Below are positions 1 to 6,918 of a DNA stretch of 41,221 nucleotides, piece by piece (position 1 is the stretch's first letter; every line of letters starts with the position of its first letter). Source of the stretch: a virus; IMG/VR virus record IMGVR_UViG_3300009788_000180, positions 1 to 41,221 of that record, one strand, 5' to 3'. The translations under genes were made by a program, and so were the position numbers. The notes under the pieces were generated by a model. It ran no database searches. It had not been told where the DNA came from and saw only the letters and a list, made by a program, of their open reading frames with translations.

Positions 1-48
1 GTCGTTGGATTAGTATAAGCACAACGCCTTGATAAGCGTATGAATGGC

Positions 49-71
49 GGGACTGAAGTTTAGTCCCTTTT
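49..71 (+). terminator. Rho-independent terminator in left leader
   Basis: A 6-bp perfect stem (GGGACT at 49-54 with AGTCCC at 62-67) and a 7-nt loop are followed directly by TTTT at 68-71. It would end transcription arriving from the left edge before the first gene. The T-run is short, so efficiency may be moderate. Confidence 0.55.
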
Positions 72-76
72 GATTT

Positions 77-136
77 CGGCTCCTGAGCCGACCCAGATCA
101 ACCAATTGATCGACCCGCCCGGTAATTATCAACGGG
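77..136 (+). promoter_or_regulatory. Leader with three consecutive inverted repeats
   Basis: Between the terminator and the first start codon lie three dyads in a row: CGGCTC/GAGCCG (77-82 and 85-90), GATCAA/TTGATC with a 4-nt centre (96-101 and 106-111), and CCCG/CGGG (118-121 and 133-136). The middle one has the shape of an operator. No convincing -35/-10 pair was found between 72 and 157, so the promoter of the left operon may lie outside the window. Function is inferred from position only. Confidence 0.35.
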
Positions 137-157
137 AGTCGAATTCAAAGGGGATTT

Positions 158-484
158 ATGAAAGTCCGTAAGAAAGTCACCATAGTCGAATGCCCTGTTT
201 GCTATGACCAATTAGTGCACGTTCGATTAAACACCGGGCACGAATTCATCAAATGCAAAAGCAATTGCGATCCGATATCGATAAACCTAAGAATTGCCGC
301 AAAGTATAAATTACCCAAACCCAAGAAACTCAAAGAGGTAGCATTCGGTCAATTTTTCCTCGATGTAATTAGTCACGCCAGGAGTATCGGAAAGCAGATA
401 TCAAACGAGGACAAGGAGCAGGAGCGGGTTATTTGGCAGCGAATGAGGCTGTTAAAATCAGCCCAAGGATCAGGTATTCGATAA
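158..484 (+). CDS. Small zinc-ribbon-like protein, unknown function
   Basis: 108 residues. The N-terminal third has a CPVC pair at residues 12-15 and a CKSNC pair at about 33-37, spaced like a zinc ribbon or primase-type zinc finger; the rest is basic and helical. The ATG follows a GGGG-type ribosome binding site. Its stop overlaps the next start (TAATG at 482-486), so it is probably translationally coupled to the replication gene. A role in DNA replication or regulation is plausible from position, but I do not recognise a named family. Confidence 0.7.
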   Translation: MKVRKKVTIVECPVCYDQLVHVRLNTGHEFIKCKSNCDPISINLRIAAKYKLPKPKKLKEVAFGQFFLDVISHARSIGKQISNEDKEQERVIWQRMRLLKSAQGSGIR

Positions 485-1299
485 TGTATTTTTATCAATT
501 CAACATCGAAGGATACAGGAAATATACCAGTCATCTTTCCTATCTTGAGCACGGAATATACAGGGCATTAATCGACACATATTACACTCACGAACAACCG
601 CTTAATCCAGACAAAAAAGCTCTTATGCGGGCGCATTCAATTCGATCTGAAGAAGAAAAGGACGCCTTTACCGAAATATTAAATGAATTCTTTATCGAGA
701 CAAAAGAAGGCTATAGACATCTTCAATGTGATGAAGCGCTCAACGAAATATATGAGAAGTCCGAGAAGGCCAGGCAGTCAGCAAAGACTCGCTGGGATAG
801 GAAAAAACAGGCTGACGAATTAGCCAAGAAGCACGAATCTGACCCAGAAAATAGCTCAATGGAGAAATTACCTCTCTTTGATGGAATCGACGAGAATAAT
901 GCGAACGCATGTTTAAGTGATGCGAACGCATTAAATCCTGATGCGAACGCAAGTGAAACGCATGCAAATTCAATGCTACCTAATACCTATAACCTAGGAC
1001 GCACCACCGAAGAAAAAAACACTGTCTCTTTTGATGATTTCTGGAAGGTATTTAAAACCACATATGGAGCCAAGGGGTCAAAGAGAAAAGCAGAAGATCA
1101 ATTCAAGAAAGTTGACCACTCTATTCAACAATGTCTTATCAGTATAGTGACCAATCAGTTACAGGAAAAAAGGCGCGCTCAGGCGGAAAATAGATTCTTC
1201 CCAAATTTCCCCCATGTCGAACGGTGGTTGCGTGATGAGCGATGGAATGACGAACTTGATAATAATGACAATAACCCAGAGACGGAATACCTCGTATGA
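484..1299 (+). CDS. DUF1376 replication initiation-like protein
   Basis: 271 residues from the ATG at 484; a longer reading from a TTG at 433 is disfavoured because this family begins with the aromatic motif seen at residues 2-6 (YFYQF) and 484 couples to the upstream stop. Residues 1-110 match the DUF1376 pattern: HLSYLEHGIYRALIDTYY, a helix-turn-helix-like region, and AKTRWDRKK at 100-108. Members of this family act in phage replication initiation, usually just upstream of a helicase or helicase loader, as here. The centre holds a low-complexity DANA-rich stretch that coincides with DNA direct repeats at 900-972. The C-terminal part is a separate, probably helical, domain. Confidence 0.8.
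   Translation: MYFYQFNIEGYRKYTSHLSYLEHGIYRALIDTYYTHEQPLNPDKKALMRAHSIRSEEEKDAFTEILNEFFIETKEGYRHLQCDEALNEIYEKSEKARQSAKTRWDRKKQADELAKKHESDPENSSMEKLPLFDGIDENNANACLSDANALNPDANASETHANSMLPNTYNLGRTTEEKNTVSFDDFWKVFKTTYGAKGSKRKAEDQFKKVDHSIQQCLISIVTNQLQEKRRAQAENRFFPNFPHVERWLRDERWNDELDNNDNNPETEYLV
900..972 (+). repeat. Iteron-like direct repeats inside the replication gene
   Basis: TGCGAACGCA occurs perfectly at 900-909, 921-930 and 942-951, and a degenerate copy (TGCAAATTCA) follows at 963-972. The period is exactly 21 bp, two helical turns, so a bound protein would sit on one DNA face. Iterons inside the initiator gene are known from the lambda O gene, where they form the origin. Each unit is itself nearly palindromic (TGCG..CGCA). 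The repeats also encode the DANA residues, so amino-acid repetition is the alternative explanation. Confidence 0.55.
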
Positions 1300-2267
1300 A
1301 TATAATTCCAGGCATAAATTACAACGACCGAGAGCTGATGAACTTCATTGGCAACCAGGAAGCTCAATCAATCCAATCAACCTTGTTTTATCGTGAACAG
1401 GTAGAGCATCGACTTAAACATGGCTGGCAGCTTCGAGGCGATCCGTTGCCGTGGACAAAAACACACAACCTGATCAAGTTCGGACCGGGACAGGTTACGA
1501 TATGGGCTGGCATCAACGGCCATAAAAAATCGTTACTGTCCGGAATGGTGATGCTGTGGCTTGCCCAATATACAAAGGTCGGTGTCGCATCCTTCGAGAT
1601 GCCAGTCATCGATACAATGGAAAGAATGATTTCCCAGGCTGCTGGGTGCATGCCCTCACCGGACTTTGGTCAGCAGTGGCTGCAGTGGGGCCAAAACAGG
1701 CTATTTTTCTACGATCAACTGGATTCTGTACCAACCGAGCGAGTATTAGGCGCGCTGTACTACATGGCACACGAATGCGGCTGCACGCATGTGATGGTCG
1801 ACTCATTGACAAAATGCGGACTTAGAAGCGGCGATCGAGATGCAGAGAAAAAATTCCTCGATACATTGGCCGCGGCTGCAAAGGCACTCGGTATTCATAT
1901 TCACCTGGTTGCCCACGTAAGAAAACCACCACAAGGGGGTGATGAGCATATACCCGGGCGCTTTGATGTTCGTGGTGCTGGTGAAATCACAGACATGGTT
2001 GATAACGTTTTAATCGTCTGGGCAGATAAGAAAAAGGACAAGTTAAAAAACAAGGTTAATGCCGGTGTATCTCTCAGTGATCCGGAGCAGGAATATTTCG
2101 ACAACAGGCCAGATCAGCGATTAATCGTTGCTAAACAAAGGTTTGGCCGGTGGGAAGATACGATCGCATTATGGTTCGATTCTGAATCAATGCAATTTAC
2201 TGGCGATAGTTTCAATAACATACTTCCTTTTGATGTAAACCCGTCTCAGGAGCTTAATTATGGATAA
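1296..2267 (+). CDS. RecA/DnaB-fold replicative helicase-like ATPase
   Basis: 323 residues, overlapping the previous gene by 4 bases (ATGA-type junction). It has the core of a DnaB/Twinkle-type RecA-fold ATPase without a primase domain: a Walker A-like loop at residues 72-79 (GINGHKKS), a SFEMP segment at 99-103 with the usual glutamate, Walker B HVMVDS at 165-170, and a HLVAHVRK strand near 203-210. Residues 221-245 (RFDVRGAG...) correspond to the region holding the arginine finger in this fold. It probably unwinds DNA at the phage origin with the DUF1376 protein. The Walker A loop carries lysine where glycine is expected (GxxxxKKS instead of GxxxxGKS). It could also act as a helicase loader. 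Confidence 0.8.
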   Translation: MNIIPGINYNDRELMNFIGNQEAQSIQSTLFYREQVEHRLKHGWQLRGDPLPWTKTHNLIKFGPGQVTIWAGINGHKKSLLSGMVMLWLAQYTKVGVASFEMPVIDTMERMISQAAGCMPSPDFGQQWLQWGQNRLFFYDQLDSVPTERVLGALYYMAHECGCTHVMVDSLTKCGLRSGDRDAEKKFLDTLAAAAKALGIHIHLVAHVRKPPQGGDEHIPGRFDVRGAGEITDMVDNVLIVWADKKKDKLKNKVNAGVSLSDPEQEYFDNRPDQRLIVAKQRFGRWEDTIALWFDSESMQFTGDSFNNILPFDVNPSQELNYG

Positions 2268-2511
2268 GACGCAAGTACTCGAGTGGTCACAAAAGCTAAA
2301 TTCATTCCGAAAGCGGTCAATGTCCACGATGATTGAGTGTAATTTGAGCTCATTTCGAGGTGATGTGATATCGGATTATGTACCAATTTGCATTGGTGAC
2401 AAAGAGATGTGCGACAGGGCTGCAGGCGTCTTCAGAGATCGACTGAAGGACAGGGATGATTGCCGCGGTCCTGATTCAATCCAAGCTCATAGACGGAAAA
2501 CAAGGCAATGA
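2260..2511 (+). CDS. Hypothetical protein
   Basis: 83 residues, starting 8 bases inside the helicase gene, so it belongs to the replication operon. The sequence is mixed and rather basic at the C-terminus, with no membrane segment or recognisable motif. The overlaps at both ends (2260 and ATGA at 2508) support it as a real gene. Function unknown. Confidence 0.6.
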   Translation: MDKTQVLEWSQKLNSFRKRSMSTMIECNLSSFRGDVISDYVPICIGDKEMCDRAAGVFRDRLKDRDDCRGPDSIQAHRRKTRQ

Positions 2512-2693
2512 ACGTCGCCGATATCAAAACCGGCATATTCCAAATGGCTGATAAAACAGAGCTGTACAAATATATGGAAGCCCTGGCCGCCGCTGAATTT
2601 CAGAACAAGATTGAACTAACCGAATCCGAAAAGAATGAGATTTACCGTTTCATTCAGGATACTGACCGGGCTTTACGAAGCCCAACACACTAA
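2508..2693 (+). CDS. Hypothetical small helical protein
   Basis: 61 residues with an ATGA overlap to the preceding gene. The product is acidic and predicted helical by eye (KTELYKYMEALAAAEF and a second helix near residues 38-55). No catalytic motif. It is kept because of tight packing in the operon. Function unknown. Confidence 0.55.
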   Translation: MNVADIKTGIFQMADKTELYKYMEALAAAEFQNKIELTESEKNEIYRFIQDTDRALRSPTH

Positions 2694-2707
2694 CCGAGAG
2701 GTTTATT

Positions 2708-3067
2708 ATGGCTGAGGATGGAGAAATGAACGAACAGACACAAGGTATTTCAACGACAACAACTGACCAGGTGGAGGATCCTGACAAGGTAGTAAATATC
2801 AATGTCGACAAACTCCACAATGTCGATGATCAAACGATTATCGATGCATGTAAGGAAATGGTCGAAATCGACGAAAGCCGATCGGGACTGAATGATTCGG
2901 CCTCCAACGTCAGATCACGGCTTAGAAAATTAGGCGTTCCCACCGCGGCATTCAACGCGGCCTATGCACGCTTTAAGAAAACCGAAAAGCAGCGCAGCGA
3001 ACAAGATGCCGGTTATGCGAAATGCTGCAAGGCCATGGGTGTTCAGTACCAGGATGGCTTGTTTTAA
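2708..3067 (+). CDS. Hypothetical phage protein
   Basis: 119 residues, preceded by GAGAGG at a good distance from the ATG. The N-terminal 45 residues are acidic, threonine-rich and probably disordered. The second half is a basic helical region with RSRLRKLG followed by an FKKTEKQRSEQD stretch. The layout vaguely resembles small DNA-associated phage proteins, but I cannot assign a family. Operon position suggests a role around DNA replication. Confidence 0.6.
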   Translation: MAEDGEMNEQTQGISTTTTDQVEDPDKVVNINVDKLHNVDDQTIIDACKEMVEIDESRSGLNDSASNVRSRLRKLGVPTAAFNAAYARFKKTEKQRSEQDAGYAKCCKAMGVQYQDGLF

Positions 3068-3107
3068 TTAATCCAGGCCAAGGATGGCGCAATTTTAGGA
3101 GTAGATC

Positions 3108-3323
3108 ATGTCACAAAATTTAAACGACCATTTTGAGGATAAGTATTTCGGAATCGTTGAATTGGCCAAAAGACTGCAGATGATCAAGGATCATTTCTCA
3201 TGCAAAGAGGCCGAAAAGAATTATCGTAAATTCTTCTGCGCGAAATGCGACAAGGAATACACATTGCCACTCGATGTTGGTAGCTGTCGGGTTTGTGGCA
3301 CTGTAGAAACTGCCCCGGCGTGA
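3108..3323 (+). CDS. Small zinc-ribbon protein
   Basis: 71 residues with a strong AGGAG site before the ATG. The C-terminal half has two CxxC pairs (CAKC at about 44-47 and CRVC at about 60-63) separated by 12 residues, the layout of a compact zinc ribbon. The N-terminal half is helical and may dimerise or bind DNA. Such proteins are usually small regulators or nucleic-acid-binding accessory factors; the specific role is unknown. Confidence 0.65.
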   Translation: MSQNLNDHFEDKYFGIVELAKRLQMIKDHFSCKEAEKNYRKFFCAKCDKEYTLPLDVGSCRVCGTVETAPA

Positions 3324-3448
3324 TCAATCCAACCTCATCTCAAATCGAAAAAGCGGAAATGATGGGCTGGGAGTATCAAGGCATGGGCTTATTTTTCCGG
3401 GACCAGGTTGTCGGGTATTTCACTGCTGATGGGTTTGTGAAGGAATAA
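3320..3448 (+). CDS. Very small hypothetical protein
   Basis: 42 codons from a GTG that overlaps the upstream stop (GTGA at 3320-3323), ending with TAA at 3446-3448. The product contains MGWEYQGMGLFFRDQVVGYF, which looks like a small folded beta hairpin rather than random sequence. The overlap suggests translational coupling to the zinc-ribbon gene. No family recognised; the small size keeps confidence moderate. Confidence 0.5.
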   Translation: MINPTSSQIEKAEMMGWEYQGMGLFFRDQVVGYFTADGFVKE

Positions 3449-3482
3449 CATTACCATCAGATTACATCTTTGTAATGTGAAC
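3448..3482 (+). promoter_or_regulatory. Operator-like element upstream of cytosine methyltransferase
   Basis: ACATTAC at 3448-3454 and GTAATGT at 3472-3478 form a perfect 7-bp dyad. Inside it ATTACA/TGTAAT (3461-3466 and 3471-3476) forms a second one. ATTAC also repeats directly with a 6-bp gap (3450-3454 and 3461-3465), a spacing shared with elements at 39197-39231 and 40205-40239. It lies 57 bases before the methyltransferase start. A TAGTAT at 3496-3501 could serve as -10. A regulator binding here is inferred. Confidence 0.45.
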
Positions 3483-3538
3483 AAAATAGCCCTTTTAGTA
3501 TGCGATACTTGGCTTTAGTTGAACAATTGGACAGATTA

Positions 3539-4276
3539 ATGAACGAACTTAGCCTTTTTAGCGGTGCTGGTGGTGGATTACTTGGCACCAAATTACTTGG
3601 ATTTAAACCTATTGGATATGTGGAGTGGAATGAATACTGTCAACAAGTTATCGCCCAAAGAATCAAAGATGGAATCCTTGATAAAGCCCCAATCTTCACT
3701 GACGTGTGTGAGTTCGTTCAGTCCGGTGCAGCTCGACAGTACAGAGGATTTGTTGACGTACTTACAGCAGGCTTTCCCTGCCAACCCCACAGTAGAAGTG
3801 GAAAGCAGCTTGGATCGAGTGATGATAGAGATATGTGGCCAGCAACGGAGTCCACGATTAGGGTGGCTAGACCACGATTCGTGCTGCTGGAGAACAACCC
3901 AGGCATCATTGATTTCGGATACGCCGGACGAGTTGTCGCAGGGCTGGCCAAAATGGGCTACGTGGGACACCAAATATCTTTATCTGCGGCCAGACTTGGA
4001 GCGCATCACCTACGCGAAAGGATATGGTGGCTTGCCGTCGATACCAACGCCGATGGCCAACGACTACAAAGGTGGGACAACGGCGCTACGCGATGGGAAA
4101 GCAAGAACGGATCAATATCGACATTGGAACAAAGTATTGCATGGCCTGAAGTATCCAATCCCCATGCATATGGAAGCAACGATGGATTGGCCGATAGGGT
4201 GGAGCGCACTAGAGCCATTGGGAATGGACAAGTTCCAATTGTGGCAGCAACAGCATTCAGGCTTTTAACGCAATGA
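3539..4276 (+). CDS. C5 cytosine DNA methyltransferase
   Basis: 245 residues. It transfers a methyl group from S-adenosylmethionine to cytosine C5. Motif I is LSLFSGAGGG at residues 4-13; motif IV GFPCQP has the catalytic Cys81; motif VI is ENN at 118-120 (usually ENV); motif VIII is the HHLRER segment at 156-161; motif X is AIGNGQVPIVAATAF at 226-240. The ATG at 3539 is preferred over 3500 because this family begins directly before motif I. It is short for the family because the target-recognition region between motifs VIII and X is only about 60 residues. It probably protects phage DNA from host restriction. A long second frame overlaps it (see 3564-4268). Confidence 0.9.
   Translation: MNELSLFSGAGGGLLGTKLLGFKPIGYVEWNEYCQQVIAQRIKDGILDKAPIFTDVCEFVQSGAARQYRGFVDVLTAGFPCQPHSRSGKQLGSSDDRDMWPATESTIRVARPRFVLLENNPGIIDFGYAGRVVAGLAKMGYVGHQISLSAARLGAHHLRERIWWLAVDTNADGQRLQRWDNGATRWESKNGSISTLEQSIAWPEVSNPHAYGSNDGLADRVERTRAIGNGQVPIVAATAFRLLTQ
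3564..4268 (+). CDS. Possible overlapping gene in the +1 frame of the methyltransferase
   Basis: A 234-codon frame, open from a GTG at 3564 to a stop at 4268, lies almost wholly inside the methyltransferase gene. Its second half does not look like random out-of-frame sequence: WRTTQ at 109-113, GWPKWATWDTKYLYL at 127-141, PTPMANDYKG at 161-170 and MDWPIGWSALEPL at 207-219 resemble stretches I associate with phage proteins annotated as methyltransferase-related. These stretches are the shifted readings of motif VI, the post-motif VIII linker and motif X of the main frame. The start is uncertain (internal ATGs exist near 3621) and no ribosome binding site is clear. It could be a true overprinted gene, a frameshift product, or a shadow with chance resemblance. 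Confidence 0.35.
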   Translation: MLVVDYLAPNYLDLNLLDMWSGMNTVNKLSPKESKMESLIKPQSSLTCVSSFSPVQLDSTEDLLTYLQQAFPANPTVEVESSLDRVMIEICGQQRSPRLGWLDHDSCCWRTTQASLISDTPDELSQGWPKWATWDTKYLYLRPDLERITYAKGYGGLPSIPTPMANDYKGGTTALRDGKARTDQYRHWNKVLHGLKYPIPMHMEATMDWPIGWSALEPLGMDKFQLWQQQHSGF

Positions 4277-4494
4277 TCGATCAAATAGCACTTGGGGCCC
4301 TTGGAGCATCGGCCATATTACTAAGCCAGCACCCGGACGAATCAAGGCGTAGATTTGCTCCAATTCTCGGACTCATGGCGCAGCCATTTTGGCTCTACAC
4401 AACATACGTGCATCAGCAATGGTCAATATTTGTATTATCGTTTTTTTATGCCTATGCCTGGTGGACTGGATTTAAACAGCACTGGAGAAAATAA
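4273..4494 (+). CDS. Small inner-membrane protein
   Basis: 73 residues with two hydrophobic helices (about residues 4-18 and 32-65, the latter aromatic-rich). The ATGA overlap at 4273-4276 couples it to the methyltransferase. Small two-helix proteins of this kind often follow the cytosine methyltransferase gene in phages, as I remember them, but their role is unknown. The C-terminus is basic and probably cytoplasmic. Confidence 0.6.
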   Translation: MIDQIALGALGASAILLSQHPDESRRRFAPILGLMAQPFWLYTTYVHQQWSIFVLSFFYAYAWWTGFKQHWRK

Positions 4495-4709
4495 TGACAA
4501 AACTAGAACGAATCAAAAATCTGGCTGATCAGATAGTAAAAAATTCAGAGGCTGGTCCAGATGCAGTTGCCGCAGCTGCACAGACAATATCTGAAATAGT
4601 AGATACGATGTTGCTGGATGCTGATAGTGTGATGTCGACAATGGAGGAATTGCAGGCAATGTTGGTTGATATGTACCCTGCACGTATCGATCAGGACCAA
4701 CCAGGATAG
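4494..4709 (+). CDS. Hypothetical helical protein
   Basis: 71 residues, starting on the last base of the preceding stop codon (TAATG). Alanine-, aspartate- and methionine-rich sequence suggests one or two amphipathic helices and possible oligomerisation. No motif recognised. Last gene of the left operon before the promoter at 4712. Confidence 0.55.
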   Translation: MTKLERIKNLADQIVKNSEAGPDAVAAAAQTISEIVDTMLLDADSVMSTMEELQAMLVDMYPARIDQDQPG

Positions 4710-4711
4710 AT

Positions 4712-4740
4712 TTGACCATTATTGAGTTTAGGAATATATT
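4712..4740 (+). promoter_or_regulatory. Strong sigma70-type promoter
   Basis: TTGACC at 4712-4717, a 17-bp spacer and TATATT at 4735-4740. Both boxes are near consensus (5/6 each) at optimal spacing. It precedes the exported-protein gene at 4782 by about 35 nt of leader and probably drives it independently of the left operon. Confidence 0.7.
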
Positions 4741-4781
4741 TAATCCCTCAGTGAAAACTGACCAACAGAAGGAGATGTACC

Positions 4782-5150
4782 TTGAAAAGTAAAATCTTGA
4801 TTATTACCGGAGCTCTGGCCGTTGCTTTGTCGCAATCGCTAGTCTCGTTTGCGGGCGATGTTCAAATTGTGACGAGGGCAGAGGTTGAGGTGCCGGCGCT
4901 TGTGCTGGATATCAAAGACCTGAAAGCCATTCCGAGCTTTACCCCATCATACAAATTAATCGACAATGCAGAAATCCCGGTAGTCGCCGGTACCGATCAG
5001 TTTGGCGGTGCTGTTCTGGCTAATCTCGGTAATGCTGCGACTATGAACTACCACGGACCCACAGAGACAAAATTAACTCTCGCCCTGGTTTCCAGTGCCG
5101 ATACAATTCCGCAGCGCGCGAGGGCTGTACCGTTTCGTTGGCGGTTCTAA
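4782..5150 (+). CDS. Exported (periplasmic) protein with own promoter and terminator
   Basis: 122 residues from a TTG start, which is chosen because AAGGAG lies 7 nt upstream while the nearby ATG at 4775 runs into a stop within six codons. The N-terminus is a Sec signal peptide: two lysines, a hydrophobic core (ILIITGALAVAL), and a likely cleavage after SFA near residue 24. The mature part has no cysteines and no recognised domain. Promoter 4712-4740 and terminator 5176-5201 bracket this single gene, the classic layout of a phage moron. A role at the host cell envelope is inferred; it could also be a virion protein carrying a cleavable leader. Confidence 0.65.
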   Translation: MKSKILIITGALAVALSQSLVSFAGDVQIVTRAEVEVPALVLDIKDLKAIPSFTPSYKLIDNAEIPVVAGTDQFGGAVLANLGNAATMNYHGPTETKLTLALVSSADTIPQRARAVPFRWRF

Positions 5151-5175
5151 ACTCCCAAGACATCAAAAGGGAAGA

Positions 5176-5201
5176 AAGCCTGGTTAACGCCGGGCTTTTT
5201 T
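5176..5201 (+). terminator. Rho-independent terminator
   Basis: An 8-bp stem (5176-5183 with 5190-5197, one T-G wobble), a 6-nt loop and a T6 tract at 5196-5201. It ends the exported-protein transcription unit and isolates it from the structural operon. Confidence 0.8.
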
Positions 5202-5214
5202 ATGTCTTATCGTT

Positions 5215-5223
5215 TGCTATACT
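5215..5223 (+). promoter_or_regulatory. Extended -10 promoter for the structural operon
   Basis: TGCTATACT at 5215-5223 is an extended -10 element. No good -35 lies 17 bp upstream (CTTTTT at 5195-5200), which extended -10 promoters tolerate. It sits just after the terminator and 26 bases before the ATG at 5249, so it is the likely entry point for the first structural genes. Confidence 0.5.
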
Positions 5224-5248
5224 GTGTGAATTATTATGTGAGGGATAT

Positions 5249-5551
5249 ATGATAACCCCAAAGCAAAAAGCCGTGCTGCTTAGAGATTTTTTGCACTCTG
5301 CTTACTACTGCGATCTTGATATACCCCGCAATCGTGAAGAGATAGAAACTATTCGCGATACGATGATTCAGTACAAAGAATGGTTTCAGGCTAACGTACA
5401 AAACCCTCCAGCCAAGTTAATCAATATGATGAACAAGGCGCAAGCAATGTATGTCGTTGCTCGGGATTTAATGATTTCTTATAATTATGATGATCTGACA
5501 GAGTTAAAAACGCAACTAGCCCTATCACGCACTGCGGCGGTTGATATCTAA
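5249..5551 (+). CDS. Hypothetical protein at head of structural operon
   Basis: 100 residues from the ATG at 5249, which has GAGGGA upstream. An in-frame reading from 5138 would cross the terminator and is rejected. The product is helical, without membrane segments, and its C-terminal part (residues 55-95) looks like a small helical bundle. The stop overlaps the next start (TAATG). Function unknown; position suggests a virion or assembly role. Confidence 0.6.
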   Translation: MITPKQKAVLLRDFLHSAYYCDLDIPRNREEIETIRDTMIQYKEWFQANVQNPPAKLINMMNKAQAMYVVARDLMISYNYDDLTELKTQLALSRTAAVDI

Positions 5552-6918
5552 TGGCTTTCCCAACAGTACAGTTTACAAACACCTCAGCAGAAATAGGTAA
5601 TGTTACGACGCATACTGTTAGCCTCCCCGCAACCGTTGCAGCGAATGACTTTCTTGTAATAGTCGCCTCTATCAACGGCACACCAACTATTACCCCTCCG
5701 TCTGGTTGGACTCTCATAAAAGAGATTACAGGAACAAATCATAAGTATGCGTCATTCAAAAAGTTAGCTGCTGGAACGGAGGGCGGAACAACGGTAACAT
5801 TTACTACTTCGGCTTCAGAGCAAAGTGCTCACATATCTTTGGCTGGAGATGCGTGGTCAGAGAATATAAGCGACATTGAGGTATCTACCGGAGCTATAGG
5901 GTCCACTGCGAATCCTGACTCTGACAGTGTAACAGCGTCTTGGGGTAGCGACGACAACCTATTTATAGCAACAACCGCAACCAGAAGGGGCGACAGGACA
6001 ACAAACAGCTATCCAGCAAACTACGCAGACAACCAGATTACAAGCGTTGGTGCGGTAACGAGCAGCGGGTCTGGGGCAATACTGGCAACAAGAGAGTTAG
6101 CCGCATCAAACGATGATCCCGGCACATTTGGTCTCAGTGGATCGACCCCTTGGTCAGCGGCAACAATAGTTATTAAGCCTAGTGCAGGCGGGGCAACAGC
6201 ATTAGTCGTCAACGACATGACACAAGGGCAACAACTAGGGCAGGTAACACTCACTCAGCAGCATGTGTTGGCAGCGAACGATTTAAATCAAGCCCAAGAA
6301 CTGTCGCAACCTACGATCACTCAACACCAGATTTTGACCGTGAGCGATCTGAATCAGTTGCAGCAACTATCAGAACCAACACTAACAGCGCATTCAGTTT
6401 TATCGGTCAACGATCTTGATCAATTACAGCAGATCGAACAGTCGACGCTAATCCAGCATAATATTTTAGTCGTTGATAATATCGACCAGGCGCAGCAGCT
6501 CAGCCAAGCCGGGTTAACACAACACAATGTTCTGGTGGTCAATGGCATGGTTCAGGCTCAAGAGCTTGGTGAGGTCACTTTGGGAGTAGCTGGAGTCCTC
6601 GATGTCAATGATATGAGCCAGGCGCAACAACTCACTCAGACAATAATTGACCAAATATTCGCGCTTTTGGTCAATGATATCGATCAAACACAGGAACTGA
6701 CATCACCGGTATTATCTCAACACCAGAGCCTTGTAGTTGACGACATGACGCAATCACAGCTATTATCATTGGTAAATCTTGGTGGTGCAGCTGTAGGGTG
6801 CATTAACGGCGTTGTCACTTTGGCATCAAAAATCAACGGCGTCGTTACTATGACACCTCTTACTGATGGTACAGTTTCGCTGATACCGGAAATCAATGGA
6901 ATAATCACAACTCATTAG
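5551..6918 (+). CDS. Fibre/spike-like structural protein with nine 22-residue repeats
   Basis: 455 residues in three parts. Residues 1-217 are serine/threonine-rich beta sequence like a jelly-roll or lectin-type adhesion domain. Residues 218-415 are nine consecutive repeats of exactly 22 residues, each near the pattern LxVNDLxQAQQLSQPTLTQHxV. Residues 416-455 contain shorter INGVVT-type repeats. Similar Q-rich repeats occur in phage minor structural and fibre proteins as I recall them. The regular length suggests a beta-solenoid or fibre shaft. Its place upstream of terminase, rather than with the tail fibres, suggests a head fibre or decoration protein. No signal peptide. Confidence 0.65.
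   Translation: MAFPTVQFTNTSAEIGNVTTHTVSLPATVAANDFLVIVASINGTPTITPPSGWTLIKEITGTNHKYASFKKLAAGTEGGTTVTFTTSASEQSAHISLAGDAWSENISDIEVSTGAIGSTANPDSDSVTASWGSDDNLFIATTATRRGDRTTNSYPANYADNQITSVGAVTSSGSGAILATRELAASNDDPGTFGLSGSTPWSAATIVIKPSAGGATALVVNDMTQGQQLGQVTLTQQHVLAANDLNQAQELSQPTITQHQILTVSDLNQLQQLSEPTLTAHSVLSVNDLDQLQQIEQSTLIQHNILVVDNIDQAQQLSQAGLTQHNVLVVNGMVQAQELGEVTLGVAGVLDVNDMSQAQQLTQTIIDQIFALLVNDIDQTQELTSPVLSQHQSLVVDDMTQSQLLSLVNLGGAAVGCINGVVTLASKINGVVTMTPLTDGTVSLIPEINGIITTH
6202..6795 (+). repeat. Nine tandem 66-bp coding repeats
   Basis: The repeats encode residues 218-415 of the fibre-like protein, with no insertion or deletion between units. DNA identity between units is modest while the protein pattern (ND, Q.QQL, TLTQH) is kept, which indicates old duplications under selection rather than recent slippage. 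Confidence 0.75.

Noticed and set aside
433-483. N-terminal extension of the DUF1376 protein from a TTG.
   Set aside because: The family starts at the aromatic motif encoded just after 484, and 484 overlaps the upstream stop.
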